Part shown: one piece after another, positions 36,619-45,432 of the stretch
Numbering within the stretch: position 1 is the stretch's first letter
Layout of the letters: every line of letters starts with the position of its first letter
Source: Paraprevotella xylaniphila YIT 11841
GTDB lineage: Bacteria; Bacteroidota; Bacteroidia; Bacteroidales; Bacteroidaceae
Direction of reading: 5' to 3'
Length of the DNA: 64,000 nt
Assembly: GCF_000205165.1 (NCBI RefSeq)
Contig: NZ_GL883885.1
Span: 3,317 to 67,316, forward strand
The notes under the pieces: model-generated
The model's input: the letters and a program-made list of their open reading frames with translations, nothing else
The model's database searches: none
Told to the model about the DNA's origin: nothing
Translations under genes and position numbers: made by a program

Positions 36619-36710
36619 ATTTATTTCGCTATTTACGTAGAAAAAGACACTTCTTGTGACAAAAAAGAAACCTATCCACGCTTTCATGAACAAAACGAAA
36701 GACAAGCTCC

Positions 36711-38171
36711 CTACCTTACTTCCACATCGGAAACAAACCCGTTCATCTCTATCCCTTCCGTGCCCGTCAGTTTCTTTCCGTCTACCGTGACATTCTCCAA
36801 CAGCACGCCGCACACGTCGTTGCCTGCGTCATATCCTTTTATCCGCATAGGATACATTTTTCCCCTTTCGCCTTGGTAGCGGATATTACGGAAGACAAGG
36901 TTGCGAATCGGACCGCCAGGCTCACGGTTATATTTCTCATTGAAAAGAACCCGGATATCTATCAGCCGCGCCTCTTCGCAGTCTTCCACCCGGATGTCCT
37001 CGAACGACACGTCCTCCACCCGGTTCTTGTCGCCCACGCATACGGCCATCACTCCACGATAGTTGTCGTCATCCTCGTCCACGTTCAGCACGTCTATGTT
37101 GCGGAACCTTACGCTGCGAAGCGTCTCCCCCTTCGGGGAACGGTCGTCACCATGGCCTCCCACGTTAATGGCATGCGCCACATCGGCCCACAAAATGGAA
37201 TTCTGCACCGTCAGGTTGCTTGTCCCTCCCCAAAACCACCACCGGTGATTATAAAATGCCAGGCAGTCGTCGCTCGTACGAAGAAACACATCGTCCACCA
37301 ACCAGTCATGGCAACACATCAAGTCAATCCCGTCGCTCCACCCCCGGGATGAAAAGCTCTTCACATTCCTGACCGTCACCTTCCGGCTTTCTCCGCCCAT
37401 TATGGTGTAATGCTGGGGGTTGACCACCGTAATGCCTTCTACGTGCACGTTGCGCGAACGGGTGATTTCCACGCCGCGCAAAGGCCGGAACAGCATCCCT
37501 CGTCCCACAATCCGCACATTCTTTGCCCTGTCCACCCTGAGCTTGGCTTTCACCAAGGCCCCCGGCGCCAGGTAAACCGTGCAGTTGCTCGGTACGTCTA
37601 TCTCATCGTTGGGCAGGTCCTTGGGCTTATGCACGCCGGGACCGAAATAAATCAGACGGCAATCTTTCCGGAAAATGTCTTTCGAACCTCCATCCCAGAC
37701 CACGACGCCTTCGCCCCCTGTTCCGTCATACGTCTCCGTCTCCACAGCATTGGCAAACAAATGGAGATTACCCATACGATCGCCCCCGAACTCCACACTC
37801 AACTTGGCCGGACGCTCCAGGCGGAACGTCAAGGCGTGCCCGTCCACCTTATTATATGATATACCTCGCGAAAGAGGACGTATCTTCACGTCATCCACCG
37901 GTAAACCATGCGCCACGACCTTCACCTCCACCGGCTCGTCTGCGTCGAACTGCGCCATGGCAGCCCGGCTCTGCGTGTCCATGTCCACCTCCACTGAAAA
38001 AACCTGTAACTCCCGCCAGGCATTTTCCGTCCCGGCCTCCCTGACGTACACCTTGTAACGGTTGTCGTCCACAATGGCCTGGTCTTCTATCTTCGGATAC
38101 ACGAGTATTTTCGCTTGCATGGGAAAAGAAACGAAGAAGGCTCCCAGCGCGCCACATAATATCTTATTCAT
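36711..38171 (-). CDS. GH28-like pectin-lyase-fold glycosidase, exported
   Basis: A 486-residue protein with a signal peptide (MNKILCGALGAFFVSFPMQA), an N-terminal beta-sandwich-like region, and a right-handed parallel beta-helix from about residue 150 (IVGRGMLFRPLRGVEITRS and following coils). GH28-like active-site elements are WSDGIDLMC, RTSDDCLAFYNH and GGHGDDRS, matching the D-DD-GHG pattern of polygalacturonase-type enzymes. It probably acts on pectin or a related polymer, consistent with the GH105/GH2/CE12 and GH95 genes further on. No TAnnTTTG box was seen upstream. Confidence 0.8.
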   Translation of the reverse strand: MNKILCGALGAFFVSFPMQAKILVYPKIEDQAIVDDNRYKVYVREAGTENAWRELQVFSVEVDMDTQSRAAMAQFDADEPVEVKVVAHGLPVDDVKIRPLSRGISYNKVDGHALTFRLERPAKLSVEFGGDRMGNLHLFANAVETETYDGTGGEGVVVWDGGSKDIFRKDCRLIYFGPGVHKPKDLPNDEIDVPSNCTVYLAPGALVKAKLRVDRAKNVRIVGRGMLFRPLRGVEITRSRNVHVEGITVVNPQHYTIMGGESRKVTVRNVKSFSSRGWSDGIDLMCCHDWLVDDVFLRTSDDCLAFYNHRWWFWGGTSNLTVQNSILWADVAHAINVGGHGDDRSPKGETLRSVRFRNIDVLNVDEDDDNYRGVMAVCVGDKNRVEDVSFEDIRVEDCEEARLIDIRVLFNEKYNREPGGPIRNLVFRNIRYQGERGKMYPMRIKGYDAGNDVCGVLLENVTVDGKKLTGTEGIEMNGFVSDVEVR

Positions 38172-38923
38172 ACTACCAACTTTACGTGAATATAATTTAT
38201 ATACGAACGAACATCATAAAATACCAATCGGAATACATTATATTATACTTAAAAAATATTAAATCCAAAACCCGGCATGCCATTGACATTCTGACACCAT
38301 GTCATTTCCACACCCCCAAGAATTGCGTATTCGCACACAGGCAAAGGCTGCGACAAGAATAACGCAACCATACAGTCCTTCAGGAATAACAAAATGACAA
38401 CCCTTACGCAAGAATATTTATCCTCTGTCACCCGTCCATGCCTTTCCTTCCGCATGAAGCGGCTCGGTGCGTAAGCCTAAAGACACATCCGGCTTGCATG
38501 ATGCCACCGGATTTTGGAACGGAAAAAGCAACCCAATAAAGCCGGCACACGGTTTGCAAGCCGGAAATTTGCCGGAAAAAAGACATTTTTACGGCGTTTG
38601 AAAGAGAAACACGAGCCGACATGCGGAGAATGATTTTCCGCTTTCAGCCGAATGGTTTTCCATTCTCTTGAGATTGAATTGCATATATGCGGGAGATATG
38701 CAAAACAACAACGCATATACCGTATAAATATGCAAGAAGAGGCTCTATATGCTACGGTTCAGCCGTTTTTGGCCTGTCAGATAAAACGAAAACGCTGTCT
38801 TTTGGGACTGAAATCCTCCCATACAGTAACAAAAAGACATTCCCTACAAGCCCACCCGACATCTTCCGCCCTACGGAAAATTAATTTCTTTTGAAACCAT
38901 TAGGCTGTAACGGAAAAAAGACG
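38172..38923. other. Intergenic region without a supported gene
   Basis: Open frames of 60-80 codons on both strands lack ribosome-binding sites, promoters and recognisable protein features. The only structure seen is the degenerate palindrome at 38626-38680. The stretch next to 38171 is AT-rich and should contain the GH28-like gene's promoter, though no standard box is visible. Confidence 0.5.
38626..38680. repeat. Degenerate relative of the palindromic element, copy D
   Basis: GAGAATG (38626-38633 area) is inverted as CATTCTC (38661-38667), and the latter continues as CATTCTCTTGAGATTGAAT, which fits the inner module CATTCTC-variable-ATTGAT of copies A to C. The constant arm TCTGCGCCAAACG is absent, so this is either a decayed copy or an inner module alone. 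Confidence 0.45.
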
Positions 38924-38931
38924 TACCTTTG
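38924..38931 (+). promoter_or_regulatory. -7 promoter box of the B12-controlled carboxylase operon
   Basis: TACCTTTG, a perfect TAnnTTTG match placed just before the riboswitch so that the RNA would start near 38938. Confidence 0.7.
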
Positions 38932-38938
38932 CACAAGA

Positions 38939-39120
38939 ATCGGTTCTGTGTGCAAGTCCTTGCGCACGGATTAAAAGGGAATCGGGTGCAAATCCCGGAC
39001 AGTCCCGCTGCTGTGATGCTCCGTGAACTTTCTGAAAAAGCACCATCACCACTGGCCGTTTGTTTCTCAAGGCCGGGAAGGTTTCAGGAAGGGGGCGAGT
39101 CAGAAGACCTGCCGTTCGTT
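38939..39120 (+). ncRNA. Cobalamin (B12) riboswitch
   Basis: The conserved aptamer elements occur in order. GGTTCTGTGTGCAAG begins the domain; AAAAGGGAATCGGGTGCAAA with TCCCGGACAGTCCCGCTGCTG forms the core with the classic GGGAAT and GNCCCGCNNCTGT pieces. CACCACTGG and CCGGGAAGG form the right-hand core, and GAGTCAGAAGACCTGCC is the B12-box region. Translation starts about 55 nt after the end, so the expression platform could act on the ribosome-binding site; CCTGC (39107-39112 area) can pair with the GTAGG near the start codon. It controls the carboxylase operon. Confidence 0.92.
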
Positions 39121-39175
39121 AAAAAACTGTTCTTGCTCGTGGGTTAGGAGAACATGTAGGATAAATGAAACAAAG

Positions 39176-40687
39176 ATGATTAAAAAAGTTTTGATCGCCA
39201 ATCGTGGCGAAATCGCTGTGCGAGTCATGCGCTCGTGCCGCGAAATGGGTCTGCGTACCGTGGCCGTATTTTCTGAGGCCGACCGTACGTCAAGGCACGT
39301 GATGTATGCCGACGAAGCTTACTGCATCGGCGCGGCCGAGTCGCACGAAAGTTACCTGAACATCGACCGTATCATCGAAGTGGCCGCAAAATGCAAAGCC
39401 GACGCCGTCCATCCCGGCTACGGCTTTCTGTCCGAAAATGCGGAATTTGTACGCCGTTGCGAGGCCGCAGGCATCATCTTCATCGGCCCGACAGCCGACA
39501 CGATGGAAGCCATGGGAGACAAGATTGCAGCCCGCCAACGCATGATGGCGGCAGGGGTACCGGTGGTGCCAGGCACTGCCGAACCGCTGAAAGACGCCGA
39601 TGAAGCCGTACGCATCTGCAAGGAAATCGGTTTTCCCGTCATGCTGAAAGCCTCCATGGGTGGCGGCGGAAAAGGCATGCGCCTCATCCATAGCGAAGAC
39701 GAAGTGAAAGAGGCTTACGACTCGGCCCGTTCGGAATCCATGTCTTCCTTCGGGGATGACACGGTATATCTGGAGAAATTCGTGGAAGAGCCGCACCATA
39801 TCGAGTTCCAAATTCTTGGGGATGCCCATGGCAACGTGGTGCATCTCTTCGACCGGGAGTGCTCCGTGCAACGCCGCAACCAGAAAATCGTGGAAGAAAG
39901 CCCTTCGCCTTTCCTCACACCGGAACTCCGCCGGGAGATGGGCGAGAAAGCCGTTGCCGCCGCCCGGGCGGTGAACTACCGTGGTGCCGGTACCATAGAA
40001 TTTCTGGTGGACAAATACCGCCACTTCTATTTCTTGGAAATGAACACCCGCCTGCAAGTGGAACACCCCATCACGGAAGAAGTGGTGGGCGTAGACCTTG
40101 TCAAAGAACAGCTCCGCGTGGCCGACGGTGAGCCTCTGCGCTTCAAACAAGAGGACCTCTCCCAACGCGGACACGCCATCGAGTGCCGCATCTGTGCCGA
40201 AGACACGGAAAACGGGTTTATCCCCTGCCCCGGCATCATCCGCCAACTCACGGAGCCGAACGGCATCGGCGTGCGTATCGACAGCTACGTGTACGAAGGT
40301 TACGAAATCCCCCTCTACTACGACCCGATGATCGGCAAGCTCATCGTATGGGCCACGAGCCGCCAGTTTGCCATCGAACGTATGCGGCGTGTGTTGTATG
40401 AATTCAAAATCACGGGACTGAAAACCAACATCAGTTACCTGCGCCGCATCATGTACGCCCCGGCTTTTGTGAAAGGCGAATACGACACTTCATTCCTGTC
40501 AAAATATTCCCGTTCGCTGCAACGCAGCAACGGAGAGAACGAAGAGATAGAAAACATGGCCATGATAGCCGCCTACGTGGACTACCTGTTCAATCTGGAA
40601 GAGAACAGCCCCGTGCGCACGACAGACTCCCGCCCCATCAGCCGTTGGCGCGAGTTCGGCCTGCAAAAGGGAGTATTACGTATATAA
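39176..40687 (+). CDS. Acyl-CoA carboxylase, biotin carboxylase subunit
   Basis: A 503-residue ATP-grasp biotin carboxylase that carboxylates the biotin of the BCCP subunit encoded next. Motifs: MIKKVLIANRGEIAVRVMRS at the start, HPGYGFLSENAEF, KASMGGGGKGMRL (glycine-rich ATP lid), HIEFQILGD, EMNTRLQVEHPITE and ECRICAED. The family includes AccC and the propionyl-CoA carboxylase alpha N-terminal half. The ATG at 39176 starts the conserved IANRGE region; the upstream GTG frame reads through the riboswitch and is rejected. It is the first cistron under the B12 riboswitch. Confidence 0.95.
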   Translation: MIKKVLIANRGEIAVRVMRSCREMGLRTVAVFSEADRTSRHVMYADEAYCIGAAESHESYLNIDRIIEVAAKCKADAVHPGYGFLSENAEFVRRCEAAGIIFIGPTADTMEAMGDKIAARQRMMAAGVPVVPGTAEPLKDADEAVRICKEIGFPVMLKASMGGGGKGMRLIHSEDEVKEAYDSARSESMSSFGDDTVYLEKFVEEPHHIEFQILGDAHGNVVHLFDRECSVQRRNQKIVEESPSPFLTPELRREMGEKAVAAARAVNYRGAGTIEFLVDKYRHFYFLEMNTRLQVEHPITEEVVGVDLVKEQLRVADGEPLRFKQEDLSQRGHAIECRICAEDTENGFIPCPGIIRQLTEPNGIGVRIDSYVYEGYEIPLYYDPMIGKLIVWATSRQFAIERMRRVLYEFKITGLKTNISYLRRIMYAPAFVKGEYDTSFLSKYSRSLQRSNGENEEIENMAMIAAYVDYLFNLEENSPVRTTDSRPISRWREFGLQKGVLRI

Positions 40688-40705
40688 TAAGGAAAGGGAT
40701 ATTTT

Positions 40706-41221
40706 ATGGAAATGCACATAGGAGACCGTGTCGCGGACGTGACATTGGTAAACAAAGAGGGAAACCGCGTGGAACTCACCATCGACGGCAAACCGTGCGT
40801 AGTGGACATCGTCATGGCCGAGAACGGCAGTTGCTCCATCCTGCACGACGGCAATTCCTACAATGCGGAACTTATTCGCGGAGAAGGCGGAAAGAGCTAC
40901 GACGTGAACATGTTCTACCGCTCCTACCACGTGGACGTGGTGGACACGCAGGCCAAGTATCTCCGCATGAAAAAGCATGCGGACGAACGCCAACCGGATA
41001 AAATCGTGGCACCCATGCCGGGCAAGGTGGTCAGCATCCCCGTACAGCCGGGAGACGAGTTGAAGGCAGGTGACATCGCCATCGTACTCGAAGCCATGAA
41101 GATGCAAAGCAATTATAAGGTCAGTTCGGACTGCAGGGTGAAAAACATTCTCGTGACAGAGGGAGAGGCCGTACAAGACAATCAAACGTTGATAGAATTA
41201 GAACTCATACAAGAAGCATGA
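40706..41221 (+). CDS. Biotin carboxyl carrier protein
   Basis: A 171-residue carrier subunit. The C-terminal biotinyl domain has VAPMPGKVVSIPVQPGDELK and the biotinylation site IVLEAMKMQSNY (Lys in EAMKM). The first 90 residues form an extra beta-rich domain (MHIGDRVADVTLVNKEGN) probably used for assembly with the carboxyltransferase. It is longer than the simple sodium-pump decarboxylase gamma carrier. The stop overlaps the next start by 4 nt. Confidence 0.95.
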   Translation: MEMHIGDRVADVTLVNKEGNRVELTIDGKPCVVDIVMAENGSCSILHDGNSYNAELIRGEGGKSYDVNMFYRSYHVDVVDTQAKYLRMKKHADERQPDKIVAPMPGKVVSIPVQPGDELKAGDIAIVLEAMKMQSNYKVSSDCRVKNILVTEGEAVQDNQTLIELELIQEA

Positions 41222-42750
41222 AAAGAGAAGAACTATATGCCCGGTTTGAGGAATTGGACAAACGGGCTTCGCAGGGTGGCGGACCGGACAAGATAGAAAA
41301 GCAACACGCCTCGGGCCGCATGACGGCACGCGAACGCATCGACATGTTGCTCGACAAGGATACGTTCTGCGAAATAGACAAATTCGTGAACCACCGTTGC
41401 ACCCGCTTCGGAATGGAGAAGAAACAGATTCCGGGAGACGGCGTGGTGTGCGGTCACGGCAAGATAGACGGACGGCAAGTGTTCGTCTATGCTTACGACT
41501 TCACCGTACACGGCGGTTCGTTGAGCGAGACCAACGCGGCCAAAATCGTAAAAGTACAGACTTTGGCCTTGAAGAGCGGCGCACCCATCATCGGGCTGAA
41601 CGATTCGGGAGGCGCCCGCATACAGGAAGGCATCACCAGCCTGGCGGGATACGCTTCCATATTCTACCAGAATACAATGGCCTCCGGCGTGATTCCCCAA
41701 CTCACGGCCATCCTCGGCCCGTGTGCCGGAGGTGCCTGCTACTCTCCCGCCCTCACCGACTTTATTTTCATGGTCAACGAAAACAGCCACATGTTCATCA
41801 CCGGACCGGATGTGGTGAAGGCCGTGACCAATGAAGTGGTGGACAAGGAAGAGTTGGGAGGAGCTTACACGCACAGCAGCAAGAGCGGTGTGGCCCATTT
41901 TGTCTACCCGACGGAAGAAGAAACACTGATGCAACTCCGCGAACTGCTCAGCTTCCTGCCGTCCAACAACATGGAGGACGCGCCGATCGTGCCTTGCAGC
42001 GACGACGCGAACCGCCGTGTGGAAAGTTTGCAGACGGTGATTCCGGAAGATCCTAACCAACCATACGACATCAAAGACGTTATCGAACCCGTCGTGGACA
42101 ACCAATATTTCTTTGAAGTGATGCCGCATTTTGCCAAGAACATCGTCATCGGTTTCGCCCGCCTCGGAGGACAAACCGTCGGCATCATCGCCAACCAACC
42201 GGCATTCCTGGCCGGCGTGCTCGACATCGACGCTTCGGACAAAGCCGCCCGCTTCATCCGTTTCTGCGACTGTTTCAACATCCCTTTGGTGACGTTCGAA
42301 GACGTACCGGGCTTCTTGCCGGGTACGGCACAAGAACATGACGGTATCATCCGTCACGGTGCCAAAATCGTGTATGCCTACGCCGAGGCCACCGTTCCCA
42401 AAATCACGCTGATTACGCGTAAAGCCTATGGCGGAGCCTATATCGTCATGGCCAGCAAGATGATCGGTGCTGACGTGAACTTTGCCTGGCCGCAAGCCGA
42501 AATTGCAGTCATGGGGGCATCCGGTGCCATCAACATCCTCTACCGTAAAGCATCGGAGGAGGAGAAAAAGACGGCTGTGGAAGCATACGAAGAAGAGTTC
42601 TCCAATCCTTACCGCGCAGCCGAGCGCGGACTGGTGGACGAAATCATCATGCCGCGCGACACGCGCCGGAAACTCATCCGCGCCTTGGAGATGGCCCGGA
42701 ACAAGAACCAAAGCAATCCGCCCAAGAAGCACGGCAACATGCCGTTATAA
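41218..42750 (+). CDS. Acyl-CoA carboxylase beta subunit (propionyl-CoA carboxylase/methylmalonyl-CoA decarboxylase type)
   Basis: A 510-residue carboxyltransferase of the crotonase-like fold that moves CO2 between biotin and an acyl-CoA. Motifs: GDGVVCGHGKIDGRQV, FTVHGGSLSETNAAKI, IGLNDSGGARIQEG, ILGPCAGGACYSPALTDF (oxyanion hole), VTFEDVPGFLPGT and KAYGGAYIVMASK. Best matches are the PccB and MmdA subunits acting on propionyl-/methylmalonyl-CoA. With biotin carboxylase, this is a three-gene PCC-like complex. The B12 riboswitch upstream agrees with a methylmalonyl-CoA link because methylmalonyl-CoA mutase needs B12; that link is inference. Confidence 0.94.
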   Translation: MKREELYARFEELDKRASQGGGPDKIEKQHASGRMTARERIDMLLDKDTFCEIDKFVNHRCTRFGMEKKQIPGDGVVCGHGKIDGRQVFVYAYDFTVHGGSLSETNAAKIVKVQTLALKSGAPIIGLNDSGGARIQEGITSLAGYASIFYQNTMASGVIPQLTAILGPCAGGACYSPALTDFIFMVNENSHMFITGPDVVKAVTNEVVDKEELGGAYTHSSKSGVAHFVYPTEEETLMQLRELLSFLPSNNMEDAPIVPCSDDANRRVESLQTVIPEDPNQPYDIKDVIEPVVDNQYFFEVMPHFAKNIVIGFARLGGQTVGIIANQPAFLAGVLDIDASDKAARFIRFCDCFNIPLVTFEDVPGFLPGTAQEHDGIIRHGAKIVYAYAEATVPKITLITRKAYGGAYIVMASKMIGADVNFAWPQAEIAVMGASGAINILYRKASEEEKKTAVEAYEEEFSNPYRAAERGLVDEIIMPRDTRRKLIRALEMARNKNQSNPPKKHGNMPL

Positions 42751-42756
42751 CCTCAA

Positions 42757-42792
42757 GACCTCTGCATCCACTCCACGGGTGCAGAGGGTTTT
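42757..42792. terminator. Terminator after the carboxylase operon
   Basis: Hairpin ACCTCTGCA/TGCAGAGGG (42758-42766 and 42780-42788) followed by TTTTAATT. It lies between the carboxylase beta gene and the convergent AraC gene, and its base overlaps the AraC gene stop. Confidence 0.8.
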
Positions 42793-43723
42793 AATTCCGT
42801 GAATAACGGAACTCACCCGGCGGCACCCCTACCACCTTTTTAAATATCAGGCTGAAGCATTGCACGTTCGGATACCCCAACAAACGAGCCACTTCGGCCG
42901 GTGTATGCATGCCTTCCGACAACAAACGCCGGGCCGTATCCAGTCTCCTGAACTCAAAATATTCCTCCAAACCCTTACCGGTCTCGAACTTCAACAAGTC
43001 GGAAAAATAAGCCGCAGACAGATTCAGCACAGCGGCACACTGCGCCAAGACGGGCAAACCTCCTGCCGACAACCGTCCGGAATCAAGATATTCATCGAAC
43101 ATGCGGTCCAGACGGGCTAGCAATAGCTTGTTTTTATTTTCACGGGTAATGAATTGACGTTCGTAGAACCGCGTACAATAATCCAACAAAAGTTCGATGT
43201 GGCGCGAAAGGATGGTACCGGTATGCACATCTATCGGATGGTGCAGTTCTTCTTCTATGTGCTCCAACAGGCAAACCACCGTGGAAGTCTCCCGCCGGGA
43301 GAGGTGTAACGCCTCTTCCTTGCGATAAGAAAAGAAAGTATAATTCTTGATGTGGCTCTTGAGCGAAGTGCGGAACAGCAAGTCGGGATGGAATGCCAAA
43401 AGCCAACCCTTGGGAGGCAACGTGTCCTCCTTGCCCATACGGAAGATTTCGCCCGGCGTAAGGAATACCATCGTGGCCACGGAATAATCATAATACTTCC
43501 GGCCGCAACAGCAACAACCGTCCGGACAATCCTCTATCAACAAGATGGCATAGAATTCAAACTTCACGGCATCCTCTTCCAATTCCGGCTTTTCCAGATT
43601 GATAAGGCTCACCTGCGGATGTAACGTCTTACTGCCCAAACAATGACAACATTCGCACACGGTCTTTATGTTCAATGTCTTATTATCCCTCTTCACTCCT
43701 GTCTTTGCCATTACCCGATACAT
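42791..43723 (-). CDS. AraC-family regulator with a Cys-rich N-terminal domain
   Basis: A 310-residue regulator. The C-terminal AraC/XylS helix-turn-helix pair is clear at about 205-305 (LNLSAAYFSDLLKFETGKGL, PAEVARLLGYPNVQCFSLIF, FKKVVGVPPGEFR). The N-terminal sensor half is paralogous to the next protein (TLHP, YDY, LAFHPDLLFRTSL, NYTFFSYRKEEALHLS, IELLLDYCTRFYERQF). Unlike its paralogue it has CECCHC at residues 23-28 and CPDGCCCCG at 66-74, nine Cys in total where the paralogue has two. Metal or thiol-redox sensing is a hypothesis. It is 42 nt after the second regulator, with no visible promoter between, so probably co-transcribed. A start at 43711 is possible. Confidence 0.88.
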   Translation of the reverse strand: MYRVMAKTGVKRDNKTLNIKTVCECCHCLGSKTLHPQVSLINLEKPELEEDAVKFEFYAILLIEDCPDGCCCCGRKYYDYSVATMVFLTPGEIFRMGKEDTLPPKGWLLAFHPDLLFRTSLKSHIKNYTFFSYRKEEALHLSRRETSTVVCLLEHIEEELHHPIDVHTGTILSRHIELLLDYCTRFYERQFITRENKNKLLLARLDRMFDEYLDSGRLSAGGLPVLAQCAAVLNLSAAYFSDLLKFETGKGLEEYFEFRRLDTARRLLSEGMHTPAEVARLLGYPNVQCFSLIFKKVVGVPPGEFRYSRN

Positions 43724-43765
43724 ACGAAATCTTCGGCCTCGCCCGACTTGCCAGTCCCCCTACTC

Positions 43766-44671
43766 TTATAAAACCGGCAAATCCCTGTATCCGGTCGGCG
43801 TACATCCGACACTCTTCTTGAAAATCCGGGTGAAATGCTGCGGATATTGGAAGCCGAGACGGTAAGCAATCTCGCTCACGCTGCGGTCTGAACCGAGAAT
43901 CTCCTGTTTGGCCACCTCGATGAGCTTGCCTTGGATATACTCCTGCGCCGTACGCCCTGTCTCCTTTTTGACCAAATCGCCAAAGTAATTGGGCGACAAG
44001 TTTACACGGTCGGCAAAATACTTCACCGTGGGCAGTCCCTTTGTCTGTGGTAGGTTGCTTTGGAAATAATCATCCAACAAATCCTCGAACCTGGACAGAA
44101 TCCCCTTGTTCACCTTGCTCCGCGTGATAAACTGCCGTTCATAAAAACGCAGGCAATAATCCAAAAGCAACTCTATGTTACGGACTATCAGCCGACGGCT
44201 GTGCTTGTCCACCGGACGCGAAATCTCCCTCTTGATTTTCGACAGGCAATCCCGGTAAATGCCTTTTTCGTCCTCGGAAAGATGGAGGGCTTCATTCGAA
44301 GCATACGAAAAGAAGGAATACTGTTTGATGTCCTGTCCCAACGAAGTGCCACGTATCAAATCTGGATGGAACACCAAGCCCTGCCATTGAGGGCGGATAC
44401 TCGTATCCCTCCGGACTTCCACCACCTGCCCCGGAGCAAAACTCGTCACCGTCCCTTCTTGGTAATCATACGTCTGCTTGCCGTAACGCAGGTCGCCACA
44501 CTTTGTCTGTTTCAAAAAAAGCGCATAAAGCCCATAGTTGAACGTGACATTGTCCGGAAGGTCACGTTGGACTTCTGAAGCGTCGACCACCGAAACCAAC
44601 GGGTGCAGGGTCTCTACCCCATAAAGTTTATTGTAGCAGTCCACGGTGTCAAGTTTGATAAATTCTTCCAT
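43766..44671 (-). CDS. AraC-family transcriptional regulator
   Basis: A 301-residue regulator with a C-terminal AraC helix-turn-helix domain (about 200-300: FADRVNLSPNYFGDLVKKE, VSEIAYRLGFQYPQHFTRIF, FKKSVGCTPTGYRDL). The N-terminal half is a cupin-like sensor (ETLHPLVSVVDASEV, YGLYALFLKQTKCGDL, VFHPDLIRGTSLG). It shares about half its sequence with the Cys-rich regulator downstream, so the pair arose by tandem duplication. It is divergent from the acetyltransferase-MATE operon; promoter at 44704-44711. It is a candidate to bind the operator-like motif found before both nearby operons. Confidence 0.92.
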   Translation of the reverse strand: MEEFIKLDTVDCYNKLYGVETLHPLVSVVDASEVQRDLPDNVTFNYGLYALFLKQTKCGDLRYGKQTYDYQEGTVTSFAPGQVVEVRRDTSIRPQWQGLVFHPDLIRGTSLGQDIKQYSFFSYASNEALHLSEDEKGIYRDCLSKIKREISRPVDKHSRRLIVRNIELLLDYCLRFYERQFITRSKVNKGILSRFEDLLDDYFQSNLPQTKGLPTVKYFADRVNLSPNYFGDLVKKETGRTAQEYIQGKLIEVAKQEILGSDRSVSEIAYRLGFQYPQHFTRIFKKSVGCTPTGYRDLPVL

Positions 44672-44703
44672 ATCGGGTTCTGTTGTTTATAAAAAGGTTC
44701 AGG

Positions 44704-44711
44704 CAAATATA
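44704..44711 (-). promoter_or_regulatory. -7 promoter box of the AraC regulator operon
   Basis: TATATTTG on the minus strand, a perfect TAnnTTTG match 32 nt upstream of the ATG at 44671. A CCGTAAT element (44762-44769) lies about 50 nt further upstream and may belong to the same regulatory circuit. Confidence 0.55.
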
Positions 44712-44776
44712 GCGATTCCGTACCAATTCCATGCAAAGTGCCGCATTTTTCCAATAAAAATCCGTAATAAGGGGCG

Positions 44777-44827
44777 TAACAACCGTAATTTGTCTACCTC
44801 ACAAGCCTGAAATTCTCCCGAACTTTG
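44777..44827 (+). promoter_or_regulatory. Operator-like motif and -7 box before the acetyltransferase-MATE operon
   Basis: TAACAACCGTAAT (44777-44789) then GTCTACC (44792-44798) is nearly identical to the motif at 46906-46927. It ends 25 nt before the TTTGCC of the -7 element in both promoters. Here the -7 box is GAACTTTG (44820-44827, one mismatch), as expected for an activator-dependent promoter. A neighbouring AraC regulator is the obvious candidate. Confidence 0.6.
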
Positions 44828-44862
44828 CCACATCAAAAAAGGAAGTAACAAAACACAACAGC

Positions 44863-45426
44863 ATGACATTGGATGAATTTTTAAAGCATGCGGATGCACG
44901 CCTTCCCCTCGACACGCCCGACATCTACCGTTTCATGGACGAGATGAGCGACGAGGCCCGGCACATCACTTGCGAAATCAACAACGCTTACCATAGCCAA
45001 GCGGAATTGCGTGAACTGTTTTCGCGCCTGATCGGCCGCCCCGTGGACGAAACATTCAAGGCGTTCCCGCCATTCTATACGGATTTCGGGAAAAACATCA
45101 CCATTGGCAAACACGTGTTCATCAACGCCTGTTGCCATTTCCAAGACCACGGAGGTGTCACGTTGGGCGACGGTTGCCTGATCGGGCACGACGTGGTGTT
45201 TGCCACGCTCAACCATGACTTCAATCCCGGAAACCGCGCTGTCATGCACCCCGCCCCCATCGTGTTGGGACGAAACGTATGGGTAGGTTCCCACTCCACC
45301 ATCCTTCAAGGCGTGACCGTGGGAGAAGGAGCCATCATTGCTGCCGGTTCGGTCGTGACCAAGGACGTGCCTCACCGGACTATCGTGGGCGGAGTACCGG
45401 CAAAGCCCATCCGGAAAATCCAATGA
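44863..45426 (+). CDS. Sugar O-acetyltransferase (maltose acetyltransferase-like)
   Basis: A 187-residue left-handed beta-helix hexapeptide acetyltransferase of the Maa/LacA/NodL type. The N-terminal Mac domain is at about 5-60 and the LbH coils follow ([69 protein letters not shown]). It acetylates a sugar or other hydroxyl acceptor with acetyl-CoA; the catalytic His is expected in the [11 protein letters not shown] region. The MATE gene follows 6 nt later. The substrate is not determinable. Confidence 0.92.
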   Translation: MTLDEFLKHADARLPLDTPDIYRFMDEMSDEARHITCEINNAYHSQAELRELFSRLIGRPVDETFKAFPPFYTDFGKNITIGKHVFINACCHFQDHGGVTLGDGCLIGHDVVFATLNHDFNPGNRAVMHPAPIVLGRNVWVGSHSTILQGVTVGEGAIIAAGSVVTKDVPHRTIVGGVPAKPIRKIQ

Positions 45427-45432
45427 CCACAC

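Noticed and set aside
38652-38894. Short open frames in the 38.2-38.9 kb intergenic region
   Set aside because: No ribosome-binding site, promoter or protein features; one begins inside the degenerate palindrome D.
39023-39175. N-terminal extension of the biotin carboxylase (GTG start)
   Set aside because: The extension translates the B12 riboswitch and includes a meaningless HHHH tract; the ATG at 39176 starts the conserved domain.
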